NCBI RefSeq assembly: GCF_900604285.1
Contig: NZ_UWNY01000001.1
Coordinates: 930,001-994,000, forward strand
Length of the DNA: 64,000 nt
Direction of reading: 5' to 3'
Source: Varibaculum vaginae
GTDB taxonomy: Bacteria > Actinomycetota > Actinomycetes > Actinomycetales > Actinomycetaceae
A program made the position numbers and the translations under genes. Position 1 is the stretch's first letter, and the number at the start of each line of letters is the position of its first letter. Below are positions 37,602-46,840 of the stretch, one piece after another. Below the pieces are notes generated by a model that was not told the origin of the DNA, did not search any database, and saw only the letters and a program-made list of their open reading frames with translations.

Positions 37602-39122
37602 TTGGTACTGAATCCAATTCCCGCTGCCAAGTTGCCCAATGGGCGGGTTCCTTTGAACATTTTGGAGCTTGCTCCGCTGTCTACCGGGATGACCCGCAAA
37701 GAAGCTCTGGATGCTTCGCTGAATCTGGCGAAGAGCGCTGACCGTTTGGGGTACACCCGAATGTGGGTGGCAGAGCATCATGGCTCACAAGTCTTTATGT
37801 GTTCGGCTTCCGCGGTTCTTATTACCCGTGCTCTAGAAAACACTACTCGTTTACGGGTAGGGGCTGGCGGAGTGATGCTGCCGAACTGGTCGCCATTGAC
37901 GGTGGCGGAAACCTACGGAACTCTTTACACGATCTACGATGGTCGGGTTGACCTGGGGTTAGGGCGTGCTCCGGGCACGGATCCGGCTACGGCTAGGGCG
38001 TTGCACCGGGGATCCAGTGAGCCTGCCTATTTCGAGGAAGATCTAGAGGAACTTGCCTCCTATCTTTCGGATCAGAAATCGGTGGTTCATTCTGGGGTGG
38101 TTTCCGGGGCGGAGGCTTCGATCCTCGGGATTGAAGTTATTGGTGTGGATCGTCCCTATACCCGGGTGCGAGCGATCCCTGGCGAAGGCACTGCGATTCC
38201 TATGTGGATGCTTTCTTCCTCCTCAGCTGGGGCAAAAGTAGCGGCTAACCTGGGTATGCCCTATGTGTTCGGCGGGCATTTCGCCCCTTACAATGTCGAT
38301 GAGGCAATAGAGATTTATCGGCGTGAGTTCAATGCACAAGCCCCAACAGCTATGGTGGATCATCCCGTGGTGATGATGGGGATGAACGTGATGTGCAACG
38401 AGGACGAAGCGGAAGCCAAGTACCAGTTCACTACCACTCAACAGGTGCAAGGAAACATCCTATCGGGGCGTCCAGGTACTCTTACCCCTCCCACTGATGA
38501 TCTCGATGCAACCTTGGGGGAAAAATTAGCGAATCGGGTGCGGGCGTTGCCCTCTATCCACGCAGTTGGTACCCCGGAACAAGTAGTTGAAAAGATGGAT
38601 TGGGTATCCCGCAAGTACATGGTGGACGAGATTATCACCGTTACGCATGCCTACGATCCCCAGGTGCGCATTCACTCTCTAGAGCTGGTGGCGAAAGAAT
38701 GGGGACTGCCGATCTTGCCGGAAAAAAGTAAGGAAGAGCCGGTGGAGCCAGTTTCTCAAGTCTCAGAACCAGAAGTGCTAGAAATCTCCGAGGCAGAACC
38801 AGAAGACAAACCGGCGCCGCGAACGACTAGTCGGAATCGTGCTGCCGTGTACGGGCCGGTGCATCGCAGCGGACGCAAAAAGCCTGTGCTGAAGGGAAAG
38901 ACCAGCTCTAAAGATAAAACTGCAGCTAGCGGTGGGGAAGTAGCAAAAGCTCCGGTCAAGAAAAATAATGTTAAGAAAACTACTGTCCGGAAGAGAAGTG
39001 CTACCGGGAAACCGGCGGCTAAAAATGTTGCTAAAGTCGGGGAAGATATCGACCAGACGGCTGCCGTGGCTAAGAGCACCGCTCGTACTCGTACGCGTCG
39101 GAAACCGAGTGCCCGCAGCTAG
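37602..39122 (+). CDS. LLM-class flavin-dependent oxidoreductase with a charged, histone-like C-terminal tail
   Basis: The first ~370 residues form a luciferase-like monooxygenase of the MsnO8 type: LNILELAPLSTG, YTRMWVAEHHGSQ, LRVGAGGVMLPNWSPLTVAE and YDGRVDLGLGRAPGTD are the usual FMN-barrel motifs. The remaining ~134 residues are unlike the family: first acidic (EPVEPVSQVSEPEVLE), then Lys/Ala/Pro/Thr-rich, ending TARTRTRRKPSARS, reminiscent of histone H1-type tails. Two TTG starts are possible. TTG 37569 has AGGAAGAGGA upstream; TTG 37602 has GAGGAAAGGA five bases upstream and lies nearer the usual family start, so I chose it. The substrate is unknown. Confidence 0.88.
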   Translation: MVLNPIPAAKLPNGRVPLNILELAPLSTGMTRKEALDASLNLAKSADRLGYTRMWVAEHHGSQVFMCSASAVLITRALENTTRLRVGAGGVMLPNWSPLTVAETYGTLYTIYDGRVDLGLGRAPGTDPATARALHRGSSEPAYFEEDLEELASYLSDQKSVVHSGVVSGAEASILGIEVIGVDRPYTRVRAIPGEGTAIPMWMLSSSSAGAKVAANLGMPYVFGGHFAPYNVDEAIEIYRREFNAQAPTAMVDHPVVMMGMNVMCNEDEAEAKYQFTTTQQVQGNILSGRPGTLTPPTDDLDATLGEKLANRVRALPSIHAVGTPEQVVEKMDWVSRKYMVDEIITVTHAYDPQVRIHSLELVAKEWGLPILPEKSKEEPVEPVSQVSEPEVLEISEAEPEDKPAPRTTSRNRAAVYGPVHRSGRKKPVLKGKTSSKDKTAASGGEVAKAPVKKNNVKKTTVRKRSATGKPAAKNVAKVGEDIDQTAAVAKSTARTRTRRKPSARS

Positions 39123-39191
39123 CGTTTGGGTTTTTTGAGCAAGTAGGATGGCGCCGATAAGACGCCCAGATTTGATAGAAAGAAAATAGTA

Positions 39192-41039
39192 TTGGCTAAT
39201 AGCGATCGGGATTTAGGAATCGCCCCCGCTAACACGGATCCCCAGCGGATTCGTAACTTTTGCATCATTGCCCATATCGACCACGGGAAATCTACTCTTG
39301 CTGATCGGATGCTGGGGGACACTGGGGTAGTTTCTGAACGGGAAATGCGTGAACAATACCTGGATCGCATGGATATTGAGCGCGAACGGGGTATAACCAT
39401 TAAATCCCAGGCGGTACGAATGCCCTGGCAGGTAGGGGATACCCATTACGTTCTCAATATGATTGATACCCCCGGTCACGTGGATTTTTCTTATGAAGTT
39501 TCCCGCTCTCTAGCCGCCTGCGAGGGTGCGATTTTACTGATTGATTCTTCTCAGGGGATCGAGGCGCAAACCCTCGCCAATCTTTACATGGCAATGGAAC
39601 ATGACCTGGTAATTATTCCGGTGCTTAACAAGATTGATCTTCCAGCGGCGCAGCCTGATCGCTGTGCGGAGGAAATTGCTGGCCTGCTCGGGGGGGCTCC
39701 TGAAGATTGTCTGCGGGTTTCGGCAAAGACGGGAGAAGGGGTGCCAGAGCTACTTGATCGGATTGTGGCCGAGGTTCCCGCCCCGAAATCCGATAGTAGT
39801 CAGGCGCGCGCCCTGATTTTTGATTCCATCTACGACACTTATCGCGGGGTAGTTACCTATGTGCGGATGATGGATGGCAATCTTAAAAAGGGACAGCGAA
39901 TCAAAATGATGGCCACTGGCTCCGAACATGAACTTTTAGAGATTGGGGTGATTTCCCCGGAGCCTACCCCGGCTGAGGGACTAGGGCCAGGAGAGGTTGG
40001 TTACCTGATTACCGGCGCTAAAGATGTACGTTTGTCTAAAGTGGGTGATACGGTAACCAGCGCCCAAGACCCGGCAAGTGAGATTCTTCCCGGATATCAA
40101 GATCCTAAACCCATGGTTTATTCCGGGATTTATCCGGTAGATGGGGATGATTTCCCGGATTTACGTGAGGCTCTGGATCGTTTGCAGCTAAACGATGCCG
40201 CGATTACTTTCGAACCCGAAACCTCTGTGGCCTTGGGGTTCGGTTTCCGTTGCGGATTTTTGGGTTTGTTACACCTAGAAATTGTGAAAGAACGCCTCGA
40301 ACGAGAAGCGGGACTATCGATTATCGCCACTGCGCCCTCAGTAATCTATCAGGTGACTAGGGAGGACGGTACAGAATTAGAGGTCACCAACCCCTCGGAA
40401 TACCCGGATGGAAAAGTTTTCGATGTGCAAGAACCGGTGGTAGAAGCAACGGTTCTGACCCCAAATGATTACGTAGGGCGAGTAATGGAGCTTTGCCAGG
40501 GCAGGCGGGGCATCTTAGGAAAGATGGAATACCTGTCTTCTGACCGGGTAGAGATGCATTACCGATTGCCTTTAGCGGAAATCGTATTCGACTTCTTTGA
40601 TCAGCTGAAATCGAAAACCCGCGGCTTTGCCTCTTTGGATTATCATGAGGCCGGCACCCAATCCGCTGACCTGGTGAAAGTAGATGTTCTTTTGAATGGT
40701 GACGTGGTAGATGCCTTTAGCGCGATAGTACATCGTGACGCCGCCTATGCCTACGGGGATAAGATGACGCGGCGGCTAAAAGAGCTGATTCCGCGCCAGC
40801 AGTTCGAGATTCCGGTGCAGGCAGCTGTAGGGTCACGGATTATTGCCCGCCAAACCATCCGCGCGCTACGCAAAGATATGTTGGCGAAGTGTTACGGCGG
40901 GGATATCTCCCGTAAACGCAAACTTTTGGAAAAACAAAAGGCCGGAAAGAAAAGGATGAAAGCAGTAGGTGCGGTGGAAATCCCGAACTCAGCTTTCATC
41001 GAGGCTATAACCCAAGATACTCCCACGGGAAAGGGATAA
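39192..41039 (+). CDS. lepA: elongation factor 4 (LepA)
   Basis: 615 residues. G domain with HIDHGKST (G1), RGITIKSQ (G2), DTPGH (G3) and NKIDLP (G4). EF-G-like domains follow, and the unique LepA C-terminal domain ends around [22 protein letters not shown]. LepA acts in translation initiation/elongation recovery on the ribosome. TTG start at 39192 with AGAAAGAAAA upstream. trmB starts 3 nt after the stop. Confidence 0.98.
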   Translation: MANSDRDLGIAPANTDPQRIRNFCIIAHIDHGKSTLADRMLGDTGVVSEREMREQYLDRMDIERERGITIKSQAVRMPWQVGDTHYVLNMIDTPGHVDFSYEVSRSLAACEGAILLIDSSQGIEAQTLANLYMAMEHDLVIIPVLNKIDLPAAQPDRCAEEIAGLLGGAPEDCLRVSAKTGEGVPELLDRIVAEVPAPKSDSSQARALIFDSIYDTYRGVVTYVRMMDGNLKKGQRIKMMATGSEHELLEIGVISPEPTPAEGLGPGEVGYLITGAKDVRLSKVGDTVTSAQDPASEILPGYQDPKPMVYSGIYPVDGDDFPDLREALDRLQLNDAAITFEPETSVALGFGFRCGFLGLLHLEIVKERLEREAGLSIIATAPSVIYQVTREDGTELEVTNPSEYPDGKVFDVQEPVVEATVLTPNDYVGRVMELCQGRRGILGKMEYLSSDRVEMHYRLPLAEIVFDFFDQLKSKTRGFASLDYHEAGTQSADLVKVDVLLNGDVVDAFSAIVHRDAAYAYGDKMTRRLKELIPRQQFEIPVQAAVGSRIIARQTIRALRKDMLAKCYGGDISRKRKLLEKQKAGKKRMKAVGAVEIPNSAFIEAITQDTPTGKG

Positions 41040-41042
41040 ATC

Positions 41043-41894
41043 ATGAGTGAAGAAATATCTGATCGCGAAGATGCGACCGCAGACCTGGCGTCGGTGGAGG
41101 AGATAGCAAACAGCGACACTGAGTTTGATCTTTCATCCCCCGAAGGCCGTTATCTGGCCAGATCTAAGTCATTTGTTTCGCGGGCGCGGCAACTCAGCGA
41201 TTCTCTGCAACATACTTGGGACGCACACGCCGGTGAATATGTACTGGAGGTACCAGCCGGAGCGGGATATACGGCGGTGGCTGAGGATGCCAAGCCTTTA
41301 TCGTTTAAGCGGATTTTTGACCGCAACTCGGTAGTGCGTCTAGAAATCGGGACGGGCAATGGCGATCAGATTGTGTCGGCAGCGGTGTCCCATCCTGATC
41401 GCGACTATATCGGGTTTGAAGTTTACCGTCCCGGGGTAGCCCAAACCGTATCTAAGGCAGTTAAAGCGGGGGTTGCTAACCTGCGAATTATTGAGGCTGA
41501 CGCGGCGCAAGCCTTGCCGATTCTTTTCCCGGAAGGGTCCCTCGATGAGGTATGGACTTTCTTCCCGGATCCCTGGCGGAAAACTAAACACCATAAACGG
41601 CGCTTAGTACAGGCAGGTTTTGCTCAAACCGTGGCGCGGGTATTGCGTCCCGGTGGGGTGTGGAGACTGGCTACTGATTGGTCGGACTATGCATTCCAGA
41701 TGCGAGATGTGATTGAGAGTTCCCCCTATTTCGAGAATCCTTACGCTGGGGTTAATCCCCATGAAGAAGACCCGGATCCGGGGCGGGGCGGTTTTGCACC
41801 CCGTTGGGATGGGCGCGTGATGACCAAGTTTGAGCGGCGCGCAATAGATGCGGGACGAGAGGTCTTCGACCTGGTGGCACAGCGGCTTTCGTGA
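41043..41894 (+). CDS. trmB: tRNA (guanine-N7-)-methyltransferase
   Basis: 283 residues, SAM-dependent methyltransferase. The SAM site is LEIGTGNGDQIV (near 100). The tRNA-binding and catalytic signature DEVWTFFPDPWRKTKHHKRRLV is followed by RVLRPGGVWRLATDWSDYA. It forms m7G46 in tRNA. A poorly conserved acidic N-terminal ~50 residues precede the fold. ATG at 41043. The gene overlaps hemW by four bases (GTGA at 41891-41894), so the two are translationally coupled. Confidence 0.96.
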   Translation: MSEEISDREDATADLASVEEIANSDTEFDLSSPEGRYLARSKSFVSRARQLSDSLQHTWDAHAGEYVLEVPAGAGYTAVAEDAKPLSFKRIFDRNSVVRLEIGTGNGDQIVSAAVSHPDRDYIGFEVYRPGVAQTVSKAVKAGVANLRIIEADAAQALPILFPEGSLDEVWTFFPDPWRKTKHHKRRLVQAGFAQTVARVLRPGGVWRLATDWSDYAFQMRDVIESSPYFENPYAGVNPHEEDPDPGRGGFAPRWDGRVMTKFERRAIDAGREVFDLVAQRLS

Positions 41895-43195
41895 GCGGTA
41901 CCGCCAAGTTACAGGAACTTTTCTCCACTGCCGGTGTAAGCGGGCGTCCAGAACTGTATAAGGTTACAGGCGAGGACGCGGTTCGTTCGGCTTTGGATCA
42001 GCAGGCAACCGGCTTCACGGTCTATATTCATGTGCCCTTCTGCAGGGTGCGTTGCGGGTATTGTGACTTCAACACCTATGTGAATGGTTTTGGAGCCGGT
42101 GCGGATCGGGAAAGCTATCATGATTCCGCCTGCAAAGAACTGGCGCTGGCTGCCAAGTTTTTAGGGGAAAATAAGTTAGTTCCGCCCCCGGCATCCTCAG
42201 TTTATTTCGGGGGCGGCACTCCTACAATGTTGAGTGTCAAGGCGCTGGGGGTAATCCTGGAGGAGGTAGCGCGCACCTGGGGGATAAAACCGGGCGCAGA
42301 AATATCCACCGAGGCTAACCCGGATACGATAACTGACCAGGTGGCTCAAGACTTAGCGGCCAGCGGATTTACCCGGGTGTCCTTGGGAATGCAATCGGCG
42401 GTTCCTCAGGTGTTGGCAACTTTGGAGCGCACCCACTGTCCCGAAAATCTACCCCAGGCGGTAGCGGCTCTGCGCCGCGCTGGCATCGCAGTTTCTTTAG
42501 ATCTGATTTATGGTACTCCGGGGGAGTCCCTAACAGATTGGGAAGCTTCTTTGCGGGCAGCATTGGACTTGGAAGTGGATCATATCAGTGCCTATTCTTT
42601 GGTGGTTGAGCCGGGCACTAAAATGCACGCCCTGGTGGAGAGGGGGAAACTACCTCCGGTAGATCCTGATAGTCAGGCAGAAAAATACCAGCTGGCAGAC
42701 ACGTTGTTGAGTGCGGCTGGGTTTGAATGGTACGAGATATCCAATTGGGCTAGGCGGCTAGACGCCGAAAAGCTTCCTAGCCGGAACATCCCGGATGCAA
42801 CTTTTCTGGCTAATGCATCGCGGCATAACCTCGCCTATTGGCGAGACTGGAATTGGTGGGGGATCGGCCCGGGCGCGCATTCCCATTTTGGCCAGGTGCG
42901 CTGGTGGAACCGCAAACATCCCCGCGGCTACGCTGGGAGCGTAGCCGCAGGTGACCTCCCAGTGCAAGACGGGGAAGTGGTAACTGCTGCCAGCCGGGAA
43001 CTGGAGCGGATTATGTTGGGGCTGCGCACCGCCTCGGGGGTAAAGCATTTGACACCAGAGGAAGGCACCCGGCTATCCCGCCTGGTGGAAATGGGATATT
43101 TACAGCCGGAAGCGGCGGATCAAGGGCAGGCGCTACTTACTTTGCGTGGACGTTTAATGGCTGACTATGTTACTGGTGAATTGCTGGGCTGGTAG
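41891..43195 (+). CDS. hemW: HemW-type radical SAM protein (heme chaperone)
   Basis: 434 residues. The radical-SAM cluster CxxxCxxC is C51-C55-C58 in HVPFCRVRCGYCDF. VYFGGGTPTML and the HemW C-terminal domain (GPGAHSHFG...RWWN) follow. The extra downstream cysteine of HemN enzymes is absent, which separates HemW heme chaperones from coproporphyrinogen oxidase. GTG start overlapping trmB. The stop meets the stop of the convergent DUF3097 gene with no bases between. Confidence 0.94.
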   Translation: MSGTAKLQELFSTAGVSGRPELYKVTGEDAVRSALDQQATGFTVYIHVPFCRVRCGYCDFNTYVNGFGAGADRESYHDSACKELALAAKFLGENKLVPPPASSVYFGGGTPTMLSVKALGVILEEVARTWGIKPGAEISTEANPDTITDQVAQDLAASGFTRVSLGMQSAVPQVLATLERTHCPENLPQAVAALRRAGIAVSLDLIYGTPGESLTDWEASLRAALDLEVDHISAYSLVVEPGTKMHALVERGKLPPVDPDSQAEKYQLADTLLSAAGFEWYEISNWARRLDAEKLPSRNIPDATFLANASRHNLAYWRDWNWWGIGPGAHSHFGQVRWWNRKHPRGYAGSVAAGDLPVQDGEVVTAASRELERIMLGLRTASGVKHLTPEEGTRLSRLVEMGYLQPEAADQGQALLTLRGRLMADYVTGELLGW

Positions 43196-44080
43196 CTAGC
43201 GGGTGCCGGCGGCGGTAACGAAATCGATTAGGGACTCCACCGGCCCTAAAAGACCGGGTTCCAGGTCGCGCCAGTCGCGTACTTGCCGCAAAATATGTTT
43301 CCAACCCTGAGCAATATCGGCCTGGGTTGCAGCTGGCAACCCCAGTGCCTGGAGGCAGCCCACTTTAATATCGGTACCGCGCGGCACTTGCGGCCAAGAC
43401 GCTAGCCCCAATCGCTGCGGTTTTACTGCCTGCCACACATCCACGAACGGATGACCCGCAATCGCGACCGCGTCCTCGCCAAAAGTTTCGATACAACGCC
43501 GGGCAATGCGAGATTCTTTAGAGCCGGTTACCAGGTGATCCACCAGGGCGCCGATTCTTTCGCGCGGGGTGGGACCGAACTCTGCTAGCCGCTCCTCGAG
43601 ATGATCCACCCCATCGAGGATTTCTACCACCACTCCCAGCTCTCGCAGGTCATCGCCCCAAACGTGCTCCACTAGCTCCGCGTCGTGGCGCCCTTCTACC
43701 CAAATCCGGGAAGCCCGCGCGACTCGTGCCCGCCGTTTATCGTCCTGTGGAGCGCGGCGAGAACCGGAATTTGTAGCGGCGTGACCGCTCGCCAACTTCG
43801 GAGATTTATTGTTTTTGCTTGTAGGCGGAACCCGCAGCTCTACCGGCTGCCCATCAATCCAAAAACCGGTCCCCAGGGGGAAAGCTCGGACTTTGCCGTG
43901 GCGATCCTCCAGCTCCACCAGATACATGCCGCCGGCTTTATAACAGCGCAACACGGCGCCTACAAAACCGGTCATCACGTCTTCAACAACCAGACCGCGG
44001 GTAGCGGGAACCGGGCGAGAAGCAGGAAGCTTGCGCCAATCATCATTAGCGAGGACGTCTTTTCCATAACGATCAAACAC
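43196..44080 (-). CDS. DUF3097 family protein
   Basis: 294 residues. It starts MFDRYGKDVLANDDW, then RGLVVEDVMTGFVGAVLRCYKAGGMYLVELEDRHGKVRAFPLGTGFWIDG, a pattern I recognise as the actinobacterial DUF3097 family. The second half has RIWVEGRHDAELVEHVWGDDLRELGVVVEILDGVDHL, which resembles a TOPRIM-like strand-loop (E..HD, D..D). Adjacency to hemW is conserved in actinobacteria. Function is unknown; nucleic-acid metabolism is only suggested by the TOPRIM-like pattern. ATG at 44080; probably co-transcribed with the GST-fold gene 22 nt upstream. Confidence 0.85.
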   Translation of the reverse strand: MFDRYGKDVLANDDWRKLPASRPVPATRGLVVEDVMTGFVGAVLRCYKAGGMYLVELEDRHGKVRAFPLGTGFWIDGQPVELRVPPTSKNNKSPKLASGHAATNSGSRRAPQDDKRRARVARASRIWVEGRHDAELVEHVWGDDLRELGVVVEILDGVDHLEERLAEFGPTPRERIGALVDHLVTGSKESRIARRCIETFGEDAVAIAGHPFVDVWQAVKPQRLGLASWPQVPRGTDIKVGCLQALGLPAATQADIAQGWKHILRQVRDWRDLEPGLLGPVESLIDFVTAAGTR

Positions 44081-44102
44081 GCCCTAACTATAGGGGAAAA
44101 GC

Positions 44103-44906
44103 CTAGGCGCTACAGGCTACCGCCCCGGCAGAGTCTTCAGATTCACCGCTCCCGGCATAATTAGGGTCAAGAGCCGCGGCCTCTTCCGGATTAACCCAGG
44201 CAGGCAACTTGCTCAGGCGCGAAAGGTACTCGCTAATCGCCTCGAAATCGCCCAAAATCTGGGGATCCGCAGAAAATATCACCTGGAAAACCACAAAAGC
44301 ACGAATATCGCTTTCGCGGGGCTGCTGACCAGTAAGGAACGGATTTTTCCGGAGCATCTCGTCCAGACGCCGCAGGGTCCGCGAAAATTCTTCACGCGTC
44401 TGTCCATCCGCTTTGCCATGAGAAACCGCCCAGCAAGGTGCGACCAGCTGCTTATTAAGCCAGGTATCAAGCTCATCTAGTTTTTCCCGTTCCGCTGGCG
44501 GGTACAGGTCAGGGGCTTCAAAATGGCAGAAAGGTTTCCAGGCGGTGCAAAAATCTAGCAGCATATCGGCAGACTCGGTAGCCACAATCTGGTTATCCCG
44601 CTGGGAATCCAAAATCACCGGAACAGTTTGGGGATCATCTGGCTCAAAAGTGGGCTGGTGGCGATAAAGCTCCCGCGCGGAACGCACCATCAGCACCGGG
44701 TCATAGGAGTAACCGTCCCGAATAAACTCAAAACCATCCGGGCCAGAGCCGGTAGCGTAACGCACCCCAATCGCGGCCTCTAAACCTAAAATCCGTCGGG
44801 CAATCGTTACCCGCCGGCAATAGGGGCAGAGGGGAGAGACTACTAGCAGGTACCGGCCGACTTGTACCGGTAACTCTTCGCTACCAAAACGATAATTCGG
44901 GATCAT
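44103..44906 (-). CDS. glutathione-S-transferase-fold protein (glutathionyl-hydroquinone reductase-like)
   Basis: 267 residues. The N-terminal thioredoxin-like part has the redox motif CPYC in VSPLCPYCRRVTIARR, a cis-Pro strand VPVILDSQ and the ES pair (TESADML) used by GST folds to bind a thiol cofactor. An all-helical C-terminal domain follows. Xi-class glutathionyl-hydroquinone reductases have a CPWA motif here, so this is a variant. Because actinobacteria generally use mycothiol, the thiol partner is uncertain. The frame is open to ATG 44936, but ATG 44906 has AGGAG six bases upstream and is preferred. Confidence 0.8.
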   Translation of the reverse strand: MIPNYRFGSEELPVQVGRYLLVVSPLCPYCRRVTIARRILGLEAAIGVRYATGSGPDGFEFIRDGYSYDPVLMVRSARELYRHQPTFEPDDPQTVPVILDSQRDNQIVATESADMLLDFCTAWKPFCHFEAPDLYPPAEREKLDELDTWLNKQLVAPCWAVSHGKADGQTREEFSRTLRRLDEMLRKNPFLTGQQPRESDIRAFVVFQVIFSADPQILGDFEAISEYLSRLSKLPAWVNPEEAAALDPNYAGSGESEDSAGAVACSA

Positions 44907-44986
44907 AACCACTCCTGTTCTCAGCTCATTTCCCATTATTGCAAATGCGTGGCACCCTCGCTTGCTAAGCGAATCAAGTCAAAATG

Positions 44987-44995
44987 TGGCATAAT
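44987..44995 (+). promoter_or_regulatory. putative extended -10 promoter of the riboflavin operon
   Basis: TGGCATAAT at 44987-44995 is an extended -10 element (TGn + TATAAT-like). A start of transcription about seven bases later would fall at 45002, exactly at the first helix of the FMN riboswitch. No good -35 hexamer is visible, which extended -10 promoters tolerate. Confidence 0.55.
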
Positions 44996-45000
44996 GAACG

Positions 45001-45120
45001 GGTGCTCCGGGGTCGGTGAAAATCCGAGCCGGCGGTAAAGTCCGCGACCCGCCCGCTTTGGGCGGCTGAACCGGTGAAATTCCGGTACCGACGGTTACAG
45101 TCCGGATGGGAGGCAGCACG
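45001..45120 (+). promoter_or_regulatory. FMN riboswitch (RFN element)
   Basis: Conserved RFN landmarks occur in order: GGGGTCGGTGAAAATCCGA near the start, CCGGCGGTAAAGTCCGCGA, a variable arm (CCCGCTTTGGGCGG), AACCGGTGAAATTCCGGTACC, and GACGGTTACAGTCCGGATGG at the end. The closing helix P1 pairs GTGCT (45002-45006) with AGCAC (45115-45119). Binding of flavin mononucleotide turns off the downstream ribD-ribE-ribBA-ribH operon. Confidence 0.97.
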
Positions 45121-45157
45121 GGCGGTTACGTTCGCGTGGCGTATTCGCGCGCCCAAG

Positions 45158-45193
45158 TCTCCTCGGAACACGCTGTTCGCGAGGAGGTTTTTT
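45158..45193 (+). terminator. riboswitch-controlled terminator that contains the ribD Shine-Dalgarno
   Basis: CTCCTC (45159-45164) pairs with GAGGAG (45181-45186), extended inward by GAAC/GTTC across a small bulge, and T6 (45188-45193) follows. The right arm GAGGAGG is also the only good Shine-Dalgarno for ribD, whose TTG start lies in or just after the T-run. Folding would therefore both stop transcription and hide the ribosome-binding site. Confidence 0.85.
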
Positions 45194-46259
45194 GTTGGCT
45201 CAATCGATGCCCCCCAGGTCAGCGCTTACTCATGCGCTGGCGGCCGCCACTAAAGCTGCTCTGCAAGGCCCGCGAATCGGGGGGAATCCCCAAGTAGGCT
45301 GCGCTATTCTTTCCCCTGCCGGTCGGATTCTGGCGATGGGGTACCACCGGGGAGCAGGCAGCCCACATGCCGAAGTAGATGCCCTCGCCAACTTAAAAGA
45401 GGATACCGGATCTGCGCCGCTCACGGCAGTAGTCACTCTGGAGCCCTGTAACCATAGCGGGAAAACCCCTCCCTGCAGTCATGCCCTAGTAAAGTCCGGG
45501 ATTAAAAATGTTATTTGGGCAGTCCAAGACCCGAACCCTAAAGCCGCTGGGGGCGGGGAATATCTAAAGCGGCAGGGGATTAATGCCCTCACTGCCGCGG
45601 AAGTAGGGATTGAGGAAAACGTAATATCCAGCGCTCGAGCAGTTAGTATTAAGTGGGTTCAAGCGATTAAGCGTGGGAGACCTTGGACGATTGCAAAAGT
45701 AGCGCAAACCTTAGATGGGTACTGTGCCGCTAAGGACGGATCTAGCAAGTGGATTACTAACCGACTCTCGCGCGCCTACGCGCATCGTATTCGTTCCAGT
45801 GTCGATGTGATTATTGCCGGTACCGGCACTGTACTAGCCGATAACCCGCAGCTGTCCGCGCGTCTAGCCGATGGACGTGACCTCCCGTATCAGCCGCGCC
45901 CCCTGGTCATTGGTAACCGCGATATTCCCGCGGATTTTTACCTGGCCGGTAAAGCGAATCAGGCTCGCACCCACGACCTAAAGGCGGTACTCGAAAGCTG
46001 CTACCAGCAAGGAGAGATTTTTGCGCTGTTGGAGGGCGGGCCCACTTTAATAACCGCGGCGCTAAAAGCAGATCTCGTTGATGAGCTACATCTTTATCTA
46101 GCTCCGCGCTTATTGGGGGCGGGGCGCCAAGGGCTAGGTGACCTGGGAATTGACTCTTTGGCTAGCTCAATGGAATTTAGTTTGCAACAAGTTAAAGAGC
46201 TAGGGGGAGATGTTTTTTTGGCATTAGAAAAGAAAGAGACGCCATGTTTACCGGGTTAG
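45192..46259 (+). CDS. ribD: bifunctional diaminohydroxyphosphoribosylaminopyrimidine deaminase / 5-amino-6-(5-phosphoribosylamino)uracil reductase
   Basis: 355 residues. The N-terminal deaminase has the zinc motif HAE at 59-61 with C86 (PCNHSGKTPPC) and C95. The C-terminal reductase begins around IKRGRPWTIAKVAQTLDG (near 160) with a dihydrofolate-reductase-like fold and ends with ELHLYLAPRLLG. It catalyses steps two and three of riboflavin synthesis. TTG 45192 and TTG 45195 are adjacent in-frame starts; the latter has better spacing (7 nt) from GAGGAGG. The 3' end overlaps ribE by 16 nt. Confidence 0.96.
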   Translation: MLAQSMPPRSALTHALAAATKAALQGPRIGGNPQVGCAILSPAGRILAMGYHRGAGSPHAEVDALANLKEDTGSAPLTAVVTLEPCNHSGKTPPCSHALVKSGIKNVIWAVQDPNPKAAGGGEYLKRQGINALTAAEVGIEENVISSARAVSIKWVQAIKRGRPWTIAKVAQTLDGYCAAKDGSSKWITNRLSRAYAHRIRSSVDVIIAGTGTVLADNPQLSARLADGRDLPYQPRPLVIGNRDIPADFYLAGKANQARTHDLKAVLESCYQQGEIFALLEGGPTLITAALKADLVDELHLYLAPRLLGAGRQGLGDLGIDSLASSMEFSLQQVKELGGDVFLALEKKETPCLPG

Positions 46260-46840
46260 TAGAACAGGTAGGGAGTATCAGCTCCCTAACCAGACAAGAA
46301 AAAGATCTTGAAATCGGGGTAACGTGCAGTTTCGCTCCCCAGCTTTCCCTGGGGGAATCGGTGGCTACCTCCGGGATTTGCCTCACTGTGACCCGGGTAG
46401 AAGGGAACACTTTTTATGCCTATGCGATGCCGGAAACCGTCAGGCTCACGACTTTGGGGCAAAAGCAAGTAGGTGACTCGCTTAACCTGGAGCGTGCCCT
46501 CCTCCCGACAGATCGCCTGGGGGGACACCTGGTTGCCGGGCATATTGATGGTACCGGCACAGTTACTTCCCTCGAGGAAGGAGAACGCTGGCGGGAGTTG
46601 CAAATCTCCGCTCCGCCCTCGCTAATGCCTCAGATTGCCCGTAAAGGTTCGATTGCGATTGACGGAGTGTCTTTGACGGTAACCGCGGTGGGTGCTGACT
46701 ATTTCCGGGTGGCAATAATCCCTGTCACCCGCGATAACACAACTTTAGGAACCCTTACGGTCGGCTCGTTAGTCAACTTAGAGACTGACCAGATAGCGAA
46801 ATATGTGGAACGTTTACTGGAGGGGAGTAAAAACCAATGA
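46244..46840 (+). CDS. ribE: riboflavin synthase alpha subunit
   Basis: 198 residues, beginning with the diagnostic MFTGLVEQVG. There are two lumazine-binding repeats: the first contains GESVATSGICLTV and the second KGSIAIDGVSLTVTAVG. It dismutates two 6,7-dimethyl-8-ribityllumazines into riboflavin. ATG at 46244 inside the end of ribD; the stop overlaps the ribBA start by 4 nt (ATGA). Control is through the upstream FMN riboswitch. Confidence 0.97.
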   Translation: MFTGLVEQVGSISSLTRQEKDLEIGVTCSFAPQLSLGESVATSGICLTVTRVEGNTFYAYAMPETVRLTTLGQKQVGDSLNLERALLPTDRLGGHLVAGHIDGTGTVTSLEEGERWRELQISAPPSLMPQIARKGSIAIDGVSLTVTAVGADYFRVAIIPVTRDNTTLGTLTVGSLVNLETDQIAKYVERLLEGSKNQ

